In this document: piece by piece, positions 1-5,301 of the stretch
How positions within the stretch are numbered: position 1 is the stretch's first letter
How the letters are laid out: every line of letters starts with the position of its first letter
Assembly (NCBI GenBank): GCA_937967345.1
Contig: CALBTN010000396.1
Location: 1-7,999, forward strand
Direction: 5' to 3'
DNA: 7,999 nt
Origin: an uncultured Rubrivivax sp.
GTDB lineage: Bacteria > Pseudomonadota > Gammaproteobacteria > Burkholderiales > Burkholderiaceae_C
The notes under the pieces: model-generated
Told to the model about the DNA's origin: nothing
Databases searched by the model: none
The model's input: only the letters and a program-made list of their open reading frames with translations
Position numbers and translations under genes: made by a program

Positions 1-111
1 CAGCGCCTGCACGCCGCTCATGAAGGCGCGGCCCGATTCGAGGCGGTACTTGTCGTCGAGGCTGGCGCTTTCCAGCGCCTTGCGGATGGCCTCAGGCAGG
101 GGGGCGTTCAT
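1..111 (-). CDS. Indolepyruvate ferredoxin oxidoreductase family protein, N-terminal fragment
   Basis: Only the first 37 codons are inside the window; the gene continues beyond the left edge. They read MNAPLPEAIRKALESASLDD, then a segment ending ESGRAFMSGVQAL. This is the start I recognise from the large fused (alpha plus gamma) 2-oxoacid:ferredoxin oxidoreductases annotated as indolepyruvate ferredoxin oxidoreductase in Burkholderiales. Family members use thiamine pyrophosphate and iron-sulfur clusters to decarboxylate aryl-pyruvates oxidatively to acyl-CoA, in the cytoplasm. The ATG is well supported by an AAGGAG Shine-Dalgarno 8 nt upstream. The gene is divergent from an Lrp/AsnC regulator, a natural arrangement for control of amino-acid-derived 2-oxoacid catabolism. 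The call rests on a short stretch, so substrate specificity is inferred from the family only. Confidence 0.75.
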   Translation of the reverse strand, partial: MNAPLPEAIRKALESASLDDKYRLESGRAFMSGVQAL

Positions 112-119
112 GTCGTTGT

Positions 120-125
120 CTCCTT
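120..125 (-). promoter_or_regulatory. Ribosome binding site of the oxidoreductase gene
   Basis: On the minus strand this reads AAGGAG, 8 nt before the ATG at 111. It fixes the start of the partial gene at the left edge. Confidence 0.7.
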
Positions 126-159
126 GGGTCTTGTGTGCCCGGCCCACTGTAGACAGCCG

Positions 160-175
160 CGCACGACAGTGTGCG
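160..175. repeat. Short inverted repeat in the divergent intergenic region
   Basis: CGCAC, 6 nt spacer, GTGCG. The arms are only 5 bp and GC-rich, so this could be chance. It lies upstream of the oxidoreductase gene and could be a half of a regulator site or a small hairpin. No function is claimed. Confidence 0.3.
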
Positions 176-252
176 TGCAGGGGCTGGCCACGGCCGGTGC
201 GCGGGTGCGGCAGTTTAGGATCTGTGCCGCGAGAAGTCTTTTCTTTGTTTGC

Positions 253-270
253 CGCAGTGGCGACACTGCG
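253..270. promoter_or_regulatory. 18 bp palindrome, candidate operator for the Lrp/AsnC regulator
   Basis: CGCAGTG, GCGA spacer, CACTGCG: a perfect 7 bp inverted repeat with a 4 nt spacer, centred about 57 bp upstream of the regulator's GTG and 151 bp upstream of the divergent oxidoreductase ATG. Lrp/AsnC proteins bind dyad-symmetric sites of roughly this size and usually control themselves and a divergent neighbour. The palindrome is seen directly; the assignment to this regulator is inference. It could also form an RNA hairpin if the transcript starts upstream of it. Confidence 0.45.
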
Positions 271-317
271 AGCAACGATCTTTCCCGACTTTGCACCTTC
301 AGGAAAGAGATTCAGCC

Positions 318-851
318 GTGCCAGCAAAATCCGCGAAAACCCTGAAGACCGCCCCCGAAGCCGGCGAACCCGCCCACGGCGCCACCCTGGACCGCTACGA
401 CATCGCGATCCTCGGCGAGTTGCAGCGTGACGCGCGCCTGAGCAACGCCGAGCTGGCCGCGCGCATCGGGCTGTCGGCGGCACCCACCTGGCGGCGCGTG
501 AAGTGGCTGGAGCAGCAGCGCTACATCACCGGCTACCGCGCCGAGATCGACCGGCGCCGCATCGGCCTGGGGGTGCTGGCCTTCGTGCGGGTCGACGCCG
601 AGCGCAACAACGCCGAGGCCACGCGCTCACTCGAGGACGCGATCCGCGCGCTGCCGGAAGTCATCGCCTGCCACTACGTCAGCGGCGCGGGCACCTTCGA
701 GCTGCAGGTGATGTGCACCGACCTGGACGCGTATTCACGCTGGTCGATCGACACGCTGCTGAAGCTGCCTTACGTCAAGGACATCCACACCAGCTTCTCG
801 CTGGGCGAAGTCAAGGCCGGCGCGGCGCTGCCGCTGGGCCATCTGGGTTGA
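318..851 (+). CDS. Lrp/AsnC family transcriptional regulator
   Basis: A 177-residue DNA-binding regulator of the feast/famine family. Residues about 24-72 hold the AsnC-type helix-turn-helix: LDRYDIAILGELQRDARLSN leads into AELAARIGLS and the recognition-helix region WRRVKWLE. Residues about 83-163 form the ligand-binding RAM domain, with the typical VSGAGTFELQVMCTDLDAY stretch. The first 23 residues are Ala/Pro/Lys-rich and probably disordered, making it slightly longer than the usual 150-160. I chose the GTG at 318 because AGGAAAGAG lies just upstream and the protein then begins near the normal domain boundary; an in-frame TTG at 249 would run through the palindrome at 253-270. It is divergent from the oxidoreductase gene, which is its likely target along with itself. 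The effector is unknown. It is a true regulator, unlike the Lrp-fold decarboxylases further right. Confidence 0.88.
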   Translation: MPAKSAKTLKTAPEAGEPAHGATLDRYDIAILGELQRDARLSNAELAARIGLSAAPTWRRVKWLEQQRYITGYRAEIDRRRIGLGVLAFVRVDAERNNAEATRSLEDAIRALPEVIACHYVSGAGTFELQVMCTDLDAYSRWSIDTLLKLPYVKDIHTSFSLGEVKAGAALPLGHLG

Positions 852-865
852 CGCGCCGGGGCGCG
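852..865. terminator. GC hairpin between convergent genes, possible weak bidirectional terminator
   Basis: CGCGC, CGGG loop, GCGCG, directly after the regulator's TGA and 4 nt before the nirE stop on the other strand. The stem is short and no T tract follows on either strand, so it is not a classic intrinsic terminator. Position in an 18 bp convergent gap is the main support. Confidence 0.3.
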
Positions 866-869
866 GCGT

Positions 870-1691
870 TCAGGCCTCGGCCAGCGACATCGCCCGCGCC
901 AGCAGCGGCTGCAACGCGACCACCGTGCCGACGACCAGCAGCGCGGGGGCCTTGATCGCCTGCACGCGCGCCAGCGCCGGCAGGGTTTCCAGCGTCGCCG
1001 CAATGCATCGCTGCCCGGGCAGCGTGGCGTTTTCGACCAGCGCGGCCGGCGTGTGCGCCGCAAGCCCGTGCGCGACCAGCCGCTCGCAGATCAGCGGCAA
1101 GGCCGCCACGCCCATGTAGACCACCACCGTGCGGCCCGGCTGTGCGAGGTGCGGCCAGTTCAAGTCCAGCGTGCGCGCACCGTCGGCGCCGTCACGCATG
1201 TGCCCTGTCACGCAGATCAGTTCGGCCGCATGGTCGCGGTGCGTCAGCGGGATGCCGGCGCAGGCGGCCGCGCCCTGCGCCGCGCTGACCCCAGGCACCA
1301 CCTCGAACGGGATGCCGGCATCGGCCAGCGCCTGCGCCTCCTCGCCGCCGCGGCCGAAGACGTAAGGGTCGCCGCCCTTGAGCCGCAGCACCGAGTGGCC
1401 GGCGCGCGCCAGCCGGATCAGCAGTTCGATGATCCCGCCCTGGCTCATCGTGTGGCTGCCGCTGCGCTTGCCGACGTCGATGCGATGGGCATCGCGCGGG
1501 ATCAGGTCGAGCACGCCCGCGCCGACCAGCGCATCGTGCATCACGACCTTCGCGCTGCCGATCAGGCGGGCCGCCTTCACGGTCAGCAACTCGGGGTCGC
1601 CGGGCCCGGCGCCAACCAAAGTGACCTGGCCGGGCCGCGCCGCATGCAGGGGGGCCGCATCGAAGTGCAGCGCTTCATTCAACAGGCTCAC
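870..1691 (-). CDS. nirE: Uroporphyrinogen-III C-methyltransferase (SUMT), NirE
   Basis: A 273-residue cytoplasmic enzyme that transfers methyl groups from S-adenosylmethionine to C2 and C7 of uroporphyrinogen III, giving precorrin-2, the entry step to siroheme and heme d1. Hallmarks are the N-terminal VTLVGAGPGDPELLTVKA loop (residues 23-40), SQGG near 83-86, and the SAM-binding LRLKGGDPYVFGRGGEE segment (103-118), followed by VVPGVSAAQGAAA. There is no CysG-type dehydrogenase/ferrochelatase domain. I prefer the GTG at 1691, preceded by GAGGAG with 5 nt spacing, over the in-frame ATG at 1709, which lies upstream of that site. It is divergent from the nirCF-DL-G-H-J-N operon, with a shared FNR/DNR box between, which favours NirE over a housekeeping CobA. 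Sequence alone does not separate NirE from CobA. Confidence 0.88.
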   Translation of the reverse strand: MSLLNEALHFDAAPLHAARPGQVTLVGAGPGDPELLTVKAARLIGSAKVVMHDALVGAGVLDLIPRDAHRIDVGKRSGSHTMSQGGIIELLIRLARAGHSVLRLKGGDPYVFGRGGEEAQALADAGIPFEVVPGVSAAQGAAACAGIPLTHRDHAAELICVTGHMRDGADGARTLDLNWPHLAQPGRTVVVYMGVAALPLICERLVAHGLAAHTPAALVENATLPGQRCIAATLETLPALARVQAIKAPALLVVGTVVALQPLLARAMSLAEA

Positions 1692-1696
1692 GACGG

Positions 1697-1702
1697 CTCC
1701 TC
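1697..1702 (-). promoter_or_regulatory. Ribosome binding site deciding the nirE start
   Basis: GAGGAG on the minus strand, 5 nt before the GTG at 1691. It lies inside the longer reading frame that would begin at the ATG at 1709, so it argues for the shorter protein. Confidence 0.6.
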
Positions 1703-1726
1703 GATGCATCGCGCTGGTGTGCGTTC

Positions 1727-1732
1727 ATTGTT
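1727..1732 (-). promoter_or_regulatory. Candidate -10 element of the nirE promoter
   Basis: Reads AACAAT on the minus strand, four of six matches to TATAAT. If it is the -10 hexamer, transcription would start near 1720. The FNR/DNR box at 1753-1770 would then be centred at -41.5, the class II activator position, leaving a leader of about 29 nt before the GTG. The start site is inferred from geometry, not measured. Confidence 0.45.
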
Positions 1733-1737
1733 CGAAC
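1730..1737. repeat. GTTCGAAC palindrome overlapping the nirE -10 region
   Basis: A perfect 8 bp palindrome within the imperfect 14 bp dyad ATTGTTCGAACGAT (1727-1740, one mismatched pair). It overlaps the candidate -10 of nirE, so a protein bound there would block that promoter. No known regulator is assigned. Confidence 0.35.
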
Positions 1738-1752
1738 GATGGCCGGCGCGCT

Positions 1753-1770
1753 CCTTGAACCAGGTCAAGG
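1753..1770. promoter_or_regulatory. FNR/DNR-type activator box between nirE and nirC
   Basis: CCTTGAACCAGGTCAAGG. It contains TTGA-N6-TCAA, the core of the FNR/DNR/NNR consensus TTGAT-N4-ATCAA, and the dyad extends two further base pairs on each side. FNR-family regulators (Fnr for low oxygen, Dnr/Nnr for nitric oxide) are the established activators of nir genes. The centre is at 1761.5. Class II placement (-41.5) predicts transcription starts near 1720 for nirE and near 1803 for nirC, with leaders of about 29 and 28 nt. Which family member binds cannot be told from the site. Confidence 0.75.
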
Positions 1771-1790
1771 ACGCTTGCTGCAGTGCAGCA

Positions 1791-1796
1791 GACGAT
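1791..1796 (+). promoter_or_regulatory. Weak candidate -10 element of the nirC operon
   Basis: GACGAT, only three of six matches to TATAAT, at the position predicted from the FNR/DNR box for a start near 1803. Proposed on geometry alone; a weak -10 would fit strong dependence on the activator. Confidence 0.25.
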
Positions 1797-1830
1797 CGGC
1801 GCCCACGCCTGGATCGACGTTGTCACTCGA

Positions 1831-2181
1831 ATGCGCTGCCCCACCCTTGGCCTGGCCGCCGCCGCGCTGCTGCTCGGCGCTGCGACGGTGCCGGCCATCG
1901 CACAAGAAATCGACGCGGCGCGCGCCGCCGAGCTGGTGCGCATCGTGCGGCAGGACTGCGGCTCGTGCCACGGCATGCGGCTGACCGGCGGGCTCGGGCC
2001 GGCATTGACGCCACAGGCGCTGGCCGACAAGCCGGCCGAAGCGCTGGCCGCGACGATCCTGCAGGGTCGGCCCGGCACACCGATGCCGGGGTGGCGGGCG
2101 ATGCTCGACGAGCACGACGCGAACTGGATCGCCTTGCAGTTGTTGCAAGGCTTTCCGCAACAGGCGAAGGCGGCGCGATGA
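1831..2181 (+). CDS. nirC: NirC-like periplasmic c-type cytochrome
   Basis: A 116-residue precursor of a small monoheme cytochrome c. Residues 1-24 are a signal peptide with a hydrophobic Leu/Ala core ending in an AIA cleavage motif, leaving a mature protein of about 92 residues. The heme site is CGSCH (Cys43, Cys46, His47), and Met85 in TPMPGW is the likely sixth ligand. Size and operon position fit NirC (cytochrome c55x), proposed to serve as an electron carrier in heme d1 maturation or to NirS. I chose the ATG at 1831 because it starts directly before the signal peptide; an in-frame GTG at 1783 would lie before the predicted transcription start. No strong Shine-Dalgarno precedes it. Its stop overlaps the nirF start as ATGA. 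The domain resembles the cytochrome part of NirN downstream. The exact role of NirC is unsettled in the family. Confidence 0.82.
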   Translation: MRCPTLGLAAAALLLGAATVPAIAQEIDAARAAELVRIVRQDCGSCHGMRLTGGLGPALTPQALADKPAEALAATILQGRPGTPMPGWRAMLDEHDANWIALQLLQGFPQQAKAAR

Positions 2182-3368
2182 GCACGCGCCGCGAGCTGCT
2201 CGGGTTGCTGGCCGTCGGCGCCGCGCTGCCGTTTGCCGGCTGCGCGAGCCGGCCGGCACCGCCGCGCGGCACCGGCACGCTGGGCGTGATCATCGAGCGC
2301 TCGAACGGCGCGCTGACCATCGTCGACACCCAGCAGCGCGTCGCGCTCGGGCGCGTCGAAGGTCTGGGCGACCTGTCGCACGCCTCGGTGGTGTTCTCGC
2401 GCGACGGCGCGGTGGCTTACGTGTTCGGCCGCGACGGCGCGCTGACGATGGTCGACCTGCCGGGCCAGCGCATCGTCGAGCGCGTGATGCAGGCCGGCAA
2501 CTCGATCGGCGGCGCGATCTCGCAGGATGGCTCGCTGGTGGCCGCGCAGAACTATCAGCCCGGCGGCGTCAAGGTGTTCGATGCGCGCACGCTCGAGCTG
2601 GTCGCCGATCTGCCGGCCGAGTACGCGCCCGGCCGGCGCTCGCGCGTGGTCGGCCTGGTCGACCTGCCGGGCCAGCGTTTCGCCTACAGCCTGTTCGACG
2701 CCGACGCGGTGTGGGTTGCCGATCTGTCCGAGCCCGCCAAGCCGCGGCTGACCAAGTTCCCCGGCATCGGCCGCCAGCCCTACGACGCGCTGGTCACGCC
2801 CGACGGCCGGCACTACATCGCCGGCCTGTTCGGCGAGGACGGCCTGGCGCTGCTCGACCTGTGGCAGGCGCAGCCGGTGCCGCGGCGCATCCTGGGCGGC
2901 TACGGCCGCGGCGAAGCGCCGCTGCCGGTGTACAAGATGCCGCACCTGCGCGGTTGGGCGGTGGCGGGCCGCCACGCCTATCTGCCAGCCATCGGCCGCC
3001 ACGAGGTGCTGGTGGTCGACACGGCCAGCTGGGAGCAGGTGGCGCGCATCGGGGTCGCCGGCCAGCCGGTGTTCGTGATGGCCCGGCCCGACGGCCGGCA
3101 GGTGTGGGTCAACTTCGCGGTGCCGGACTACGGGCGCGTGCAGGTCATCGACACGCTGACGCGGCAGGTGGTGCGCACGCTCGAACCCGGCCGCGCGGTG
3201 CTGCACATGGAGTTCACGCCGCGCAGCGACACCGTGTGGATCAGCTGCCGCGACGACAACGTCGTGCGCGTCATCGACACCGCCAGTTTCGCTACGCTGG
3301 CCTCGCTGCCGGTTGACGCGCCGGCGGGCATCTTCTTCACCACGCGCGCCAGCCGCATGGGCATGTAG
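2178..3368 (+). CDS. nirF: NirF, heme d1 biosynthesis beta-propeller protein
   Basis: A 396-residue protein related to the d1 domain of NirS but lacking a cytochrome domain. NirF is required for heme d1 formation, acts in the periplasm and binds a late d1 intermediate; its precise reaction is debated. The N-terminus MSTRRELLGLLAVGAALPFAGC combines a twin arginine, a hydrophobic stretch and a lipobox-like FAGC (Cys22), so Tat export and lipid attachment are both possible. The rest shows propeller-blade repeats, each ending in a strand such as LTIVDT, VKVFDA, VLVVDT, VQVIDT or VRVIDT. His68 in GDLSHAS sits where NirN has ALHGG and NirS its axial-histidine motif, so it is a candidate ligand to the tetrapyrrole. 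The start overlaps the nirC stop by 4 nt, with GAAGG upstream. The stop is followed after 10 nt by nirDL. Confidence 0.92.
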   Translation: MSTRRELLGLLAVGAALPFAGCASRPAPPRGTGTLGVIIERSNGALTIVDTQQRVALGRVEGLGDLSHASVVFSRDGAVAYVFGRDGALTMVDLPGQRIVERVMQAGNSIGGAISQDGSLVAAQNYQPGGVKVFDARTLELVADLPAEYAPGRRSRVVGLVDLPGQRFAYSLFDADAVWVADLSEPAKPRLTKFPGIGRQPYDALVTPDGRHYIAGLFGEDGLALLDLWQAQPVPRRILGGYGRGEAPLPVYKMPHLRGWAVAGRHAYLPAIGRHEVLVVDTASWEQVARIGVAGQPVFVMARPDGRQVWVNFAVPDYGRVQVIDTLTRQVVRTLEPGRAVLHMEFTPRSDTVWISCRDDNVVRVIDTASFATLASLPVDAPAGIFFTTRASRMGM

Positions 3369-3378
3369 GGGCGCCGCC

Positions 3379-4356
3379 ATGAACCTGCGCGACAGGCTGA
3401 TCGACGGCTGGCAGCGCGGCTTTCCGCTGGCGGCGCGGCCCTACGCCGACATCGCCGCGGCGCTGGACACGCACGAGACGGCGGTGATCGACGCCTGCGG
3501 GCGGCTGCAGGCCGACGGCGTGCTCAGCCGCGTTGGCGGGCTGTTCGCCGCTGGTGCCGGCGGCGCCGGCGCGCTGGTGGCGCTGCAGGTGCCCGCGCCG
3601 CGATTGGCCGAGATTGCCGCCATCGTCTCGGCGCAACCCGGCGTCAACCACAACTACCAGCGCGAACACCACTGGAACCTGTGGTTCGTCGCGCATGCCG
3701 CCGACGCGGCGGCGCTGGCGCGGCTGCTCGACGCCATCGAACATGCCACCGCGCTGCCGATGCTGCGCCTGCCGATGCGCCGCGCCTACCGCATCGACCT
3801 GGGCTTCGACCGCCGCGGCGCGGTCGCCCGCGCGGTGACGACCACGCGCGGCGAGGCGCCGACGCCGCTGGCCGCGCCCGACTGGCCGCTGGCCGCGCTG
3901 GTGGAAGCCGGCTTGCCGTTGGCGCCGCGCCCGTTCGACGCCTGGGCCGAGCGCTTGCAGCAGCCGCCCGATGCGGTGCTGCAGCGTCTGCACGACTGGC
4001 TGGCCGACGGCACGCTGCGCCGCTTCGGCCTGGTGGTGCGCCACCACGAACTGGGCTTCGATGCCAACGCGATGGCGGTGTTCGCGCCGCCAGACGCGCG
4101 CATCGACGCGCACGGTGAGGCGCTGGCGCGCGAGCCCGGCGTCACGCTGGCCTACCGCCGCGCCAGCGCCGCCGGTTGGCCGTACACGCTGTACGCGATG
4201 GTGCACGGCCGCGATCGCGCCAGCGTGCGCGACACCGTCGCCGGCGTGGTCGAACGCGCCGGCTTGGCCGGCGTGCCCCACGAGCTGCTGTTCTCGGTGC
4301 GCCGCTTCAAGCAAACCGGCGCGCGGCGCTTTCGCGAGATGGTCGATGCCGCCTGA
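3379..4356 (+). CDS. nirDL: NirDL, fused siroheme decarboxylase subunits
   Basis: A 325-residue fusion of two Lrp-fold modules. Residues 1-145 form the NirD part: a winged-helix-like N-terminus, then HNYQREHHWNLWFV (91-104), the hallmark of the D/G type. Residues about 146-168 are a linker. Residues about 169-325 form the NirL part with RRFGLVVRHHELGF (214-227), AYRR (258-261), WPYTLYAMVHGR (267-278) and FKQTG (310-314). With NirG and NirH it removes the acetate carboxyls at C12 and C18 of siroheme, giving 12,18-didecarboxysiroheme, in the cytoplasm. It is related to the AhbA/AhbB decarboxylases of alternative heme synthesis and is not expected to act as a transcription factor. Separate nirD and nirL occur in other denitrifiers, and fusions are known. 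The ATG at 3379 follows AGGGG; an upstream in-frame start at 3313 would lie inside nirF. The end overlaps nirG by 11 nt. Confidence 0.9.
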   Translation: MNLRDRLIDGWQRGFPLAARPYADIAAALDTHETAVIDACGRLQADGVLSRVGGLFAAGAGGAGALVALQVPAPRLAEIAAIVSAQPGVNHNYQREHHWNLWFVAHAADAAALARLLDAIEHATALPMLRLPMRRAYRIDLGFDRRGAVARAVTTTRGEAPTPLAAPDWPLAALVEAGLPLAPRPFDAWAERLQQPPDAVLQRLHDWLADGTLRRFGLVVRHHELGFDANAMAVFAPPDARIDAHGEALAREPGVTLAYRRASAAGWPYTLYAMVHGRDRASVRDTVAGVVERAGLAGVPHELLFSVRRFKQTGARRFREMVDAA

Positions 4357-4828
4357 TGCAGCGCTGGGCATCGACGCCGTCGACGCACGGCTGATCGATC
4401 GGCTGCACGGCGGCTTTGCGCTGGTCGAGCGGCCGTTCGCGGCCGTCGGCGCCGAGCTCGGCCTGAGCGAGAACGAGGTCATCGAGCGGCTGCGCGCGCT
4501 GCTGGCGCGCGGCGTGCTGACGCGCTTCGGCCCGCTGTTCCAGATCGAGCGCGCCGGCGGGCAGTTCGTGCTGGCCGCGCTGGCGGTGCCCGAGGATCGC
4601 TTCGACGCGGTCGCCGCGCAGGTCAACGCGCATGCCGAAGTGGCGCACAACTACCGGCGCGAGCACGCGCTGAACATGTGGTTCGTGGTCGCCGCCGAGT
4701 CGGCGCACCAGGCTGGCTTGGTGCTGGCCGCGATCGAGGCCGAGACCGGTCTGGCGGTTGGCGCGTTCCCGAAAGAGCGCGAGTTCCGCGTCGAGCTGAA
4801 ATTGGCGGTGCCGCGCGATGCTGGATGA
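4346..4828 (+). CDS. nirG: NirG, siroheme decarboxylase subunit (D/G type)
   Basis: A 160-residue single-module Lrp-fold protein. Residues about 9-65 match the winged-helix-like part (AVDARLIDRLHGGFALVERP, then ELGLSENEVIERLRALL, GVLTRFGPLF). Residues 101-114 read HNYRREHALNMWFV, nearly the motif of the NirD half of NirDL, placing it in the D/G class. It acts with NirDL and NirH in converting siroheme to 12,18-didecarboxysiroheme. The ATG at 4346 is the first in-frame ATG near the domain start; it lies inside the end of nirDL (11 nt overlap), and the reading frame overlaps nirH by another 11 nt. Such overlaps suggest coupled translation and matched subunit amounts. The naming as NirG, and not a separate NirD, rests on position in the cluster. 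Confidence 0.87.
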   Translation: MPPDAALGIDAVDARLIDRLHGGFALVERPFAAVGAELGLSENEVIERLRALLARGVLTRFGPLFQIERAGGQFVLAALAVPEDRFDAVAAQVNAHAEVAHNYRREHALNMWFVVAAESAHQAGLVLAAIEAETGLAVGAFPKEREFRVELKLAVPRDAG

Positions 4829-5297
4829 CTTCGACCGCGCCTTGATTGCCGCCACCCAAGGCGGGCTGCCGCTGGTGCCCCGGCCCTACGACGAGGTCGC
4901 CGCGGTGCTCGGGGTCGATGGTGCGACGGTGCGCGAGCGTCTTGCGGCGATGCTGCAAAGCGGCCTGGTGCGCCGCATCGGCGCGGTGCCGAACCACTAC
5001 CGGCTGGGCTACACCGCCAACGGCATGAGCGTGTGGGACGTCGCCGACGATCGTGTCGACGAGCTCGGCGAACGCCTGGCCGCGGTGCCGGGCGTCAGCC
5101 ACTGCTATCGCCGCCCGCGCGCGCTGCCGCAGTGGCCCTACAACCTGTTCGTCATGCTGCATGGCCGTTCGCGCGCCGAAGTCCAGGCGCAGGCGCGCGA
5201 CGTGGCGGCATTGCTCGGCGATGCCTGCCGCAGCCACGACATCCTTTATTCGACCGCGATCCTGAAGAAAACCGGGTTGCGGCTGCGCGAGGGCTGA
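4818..5297 (+). CDS. nirH: NirH, siroheme decarboxylase subunit (L/H type)
   Basis: A 159-residue Lrp-fold protein of the L/H class. Residues 1-55 hold the winged-helix-like part (MLDDFDRALIAATQGGLPLV, then VLGVDGATVRERLAAML, GLVRRIGAV). Next come HYRLGYTANGMSVWDV (60-75), CYRR (96-99) and WPYNLFVMLHGRSR (106-119), matching the NirL half of NirDL, and a C-terminal ILKKTG that parallels FKQTG there. It works with NirDL and NirG as siroheme decarboxylase in the cytoplasm. The ATG at 4818 overlaps the end of nirG by 11 nt. The stop is 4 nt before nirJ, and the nirJ Shine-Dalgarno lies inside the last codons of this gene. Confidence 0.87.
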   Translation: MLDDFDRALIAATQGGLPLVPRPYDEVAAVLGVDGATVRERLAAMLQSGLVRRIGAVPNHYRLGYTANGMSVWDVADDRVDELGERLAAVPGVSHCYRRPRALPQWPYNLFVMLHGRSRAEVQAQARDVAALLGDACRSHDILYSTAILKKTGLRLREG

Positions 5298-5301
5298 AAC
5301 C

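Noticed and set aside
249..317. Extended start (TTG at 249) for the Lrp/AsnC regulator
   Set aside because: The extra 23 residues are unlike the family, the region holds the candidate operator at 253-270, and the GTG at 318 has a purine-rich ribosome binding site.
1053..2177. Upstream extension of the nirF frame through nirC and antisense to nirE
   Set aside because: The frame is open only because of GC bias. NirF begins naturally at 2178 with its signal peptide, overlapping the nirC stop.
1725..3380. 551-codon open frame on the minus strand opposite nirC and nirF
   Set aside because: It is rich in Arg, His, Ala and Val with no domain I recognise, and it mirrors clear NirC and NirF coding. 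Long antisense frames are expected at this GC content.
3337..4650. 437-codon open frame on the minus strand opposite nirDL and nirG
   Set aside because: Low-complexity Arg/Gln/Ala/Gly composition and full overlap with well-supported decarboxylase genes; a shadow frame.
3379..5297. Reading NirDL, NirG and NirH as Lrp/AsnC transcription factors
   Set aside because: They share the Lrp fold, but the HNYxREH and WPYxLxxMxHGR motifs and the position among heme d1 genes identify siroheme decarboxylase subunits.
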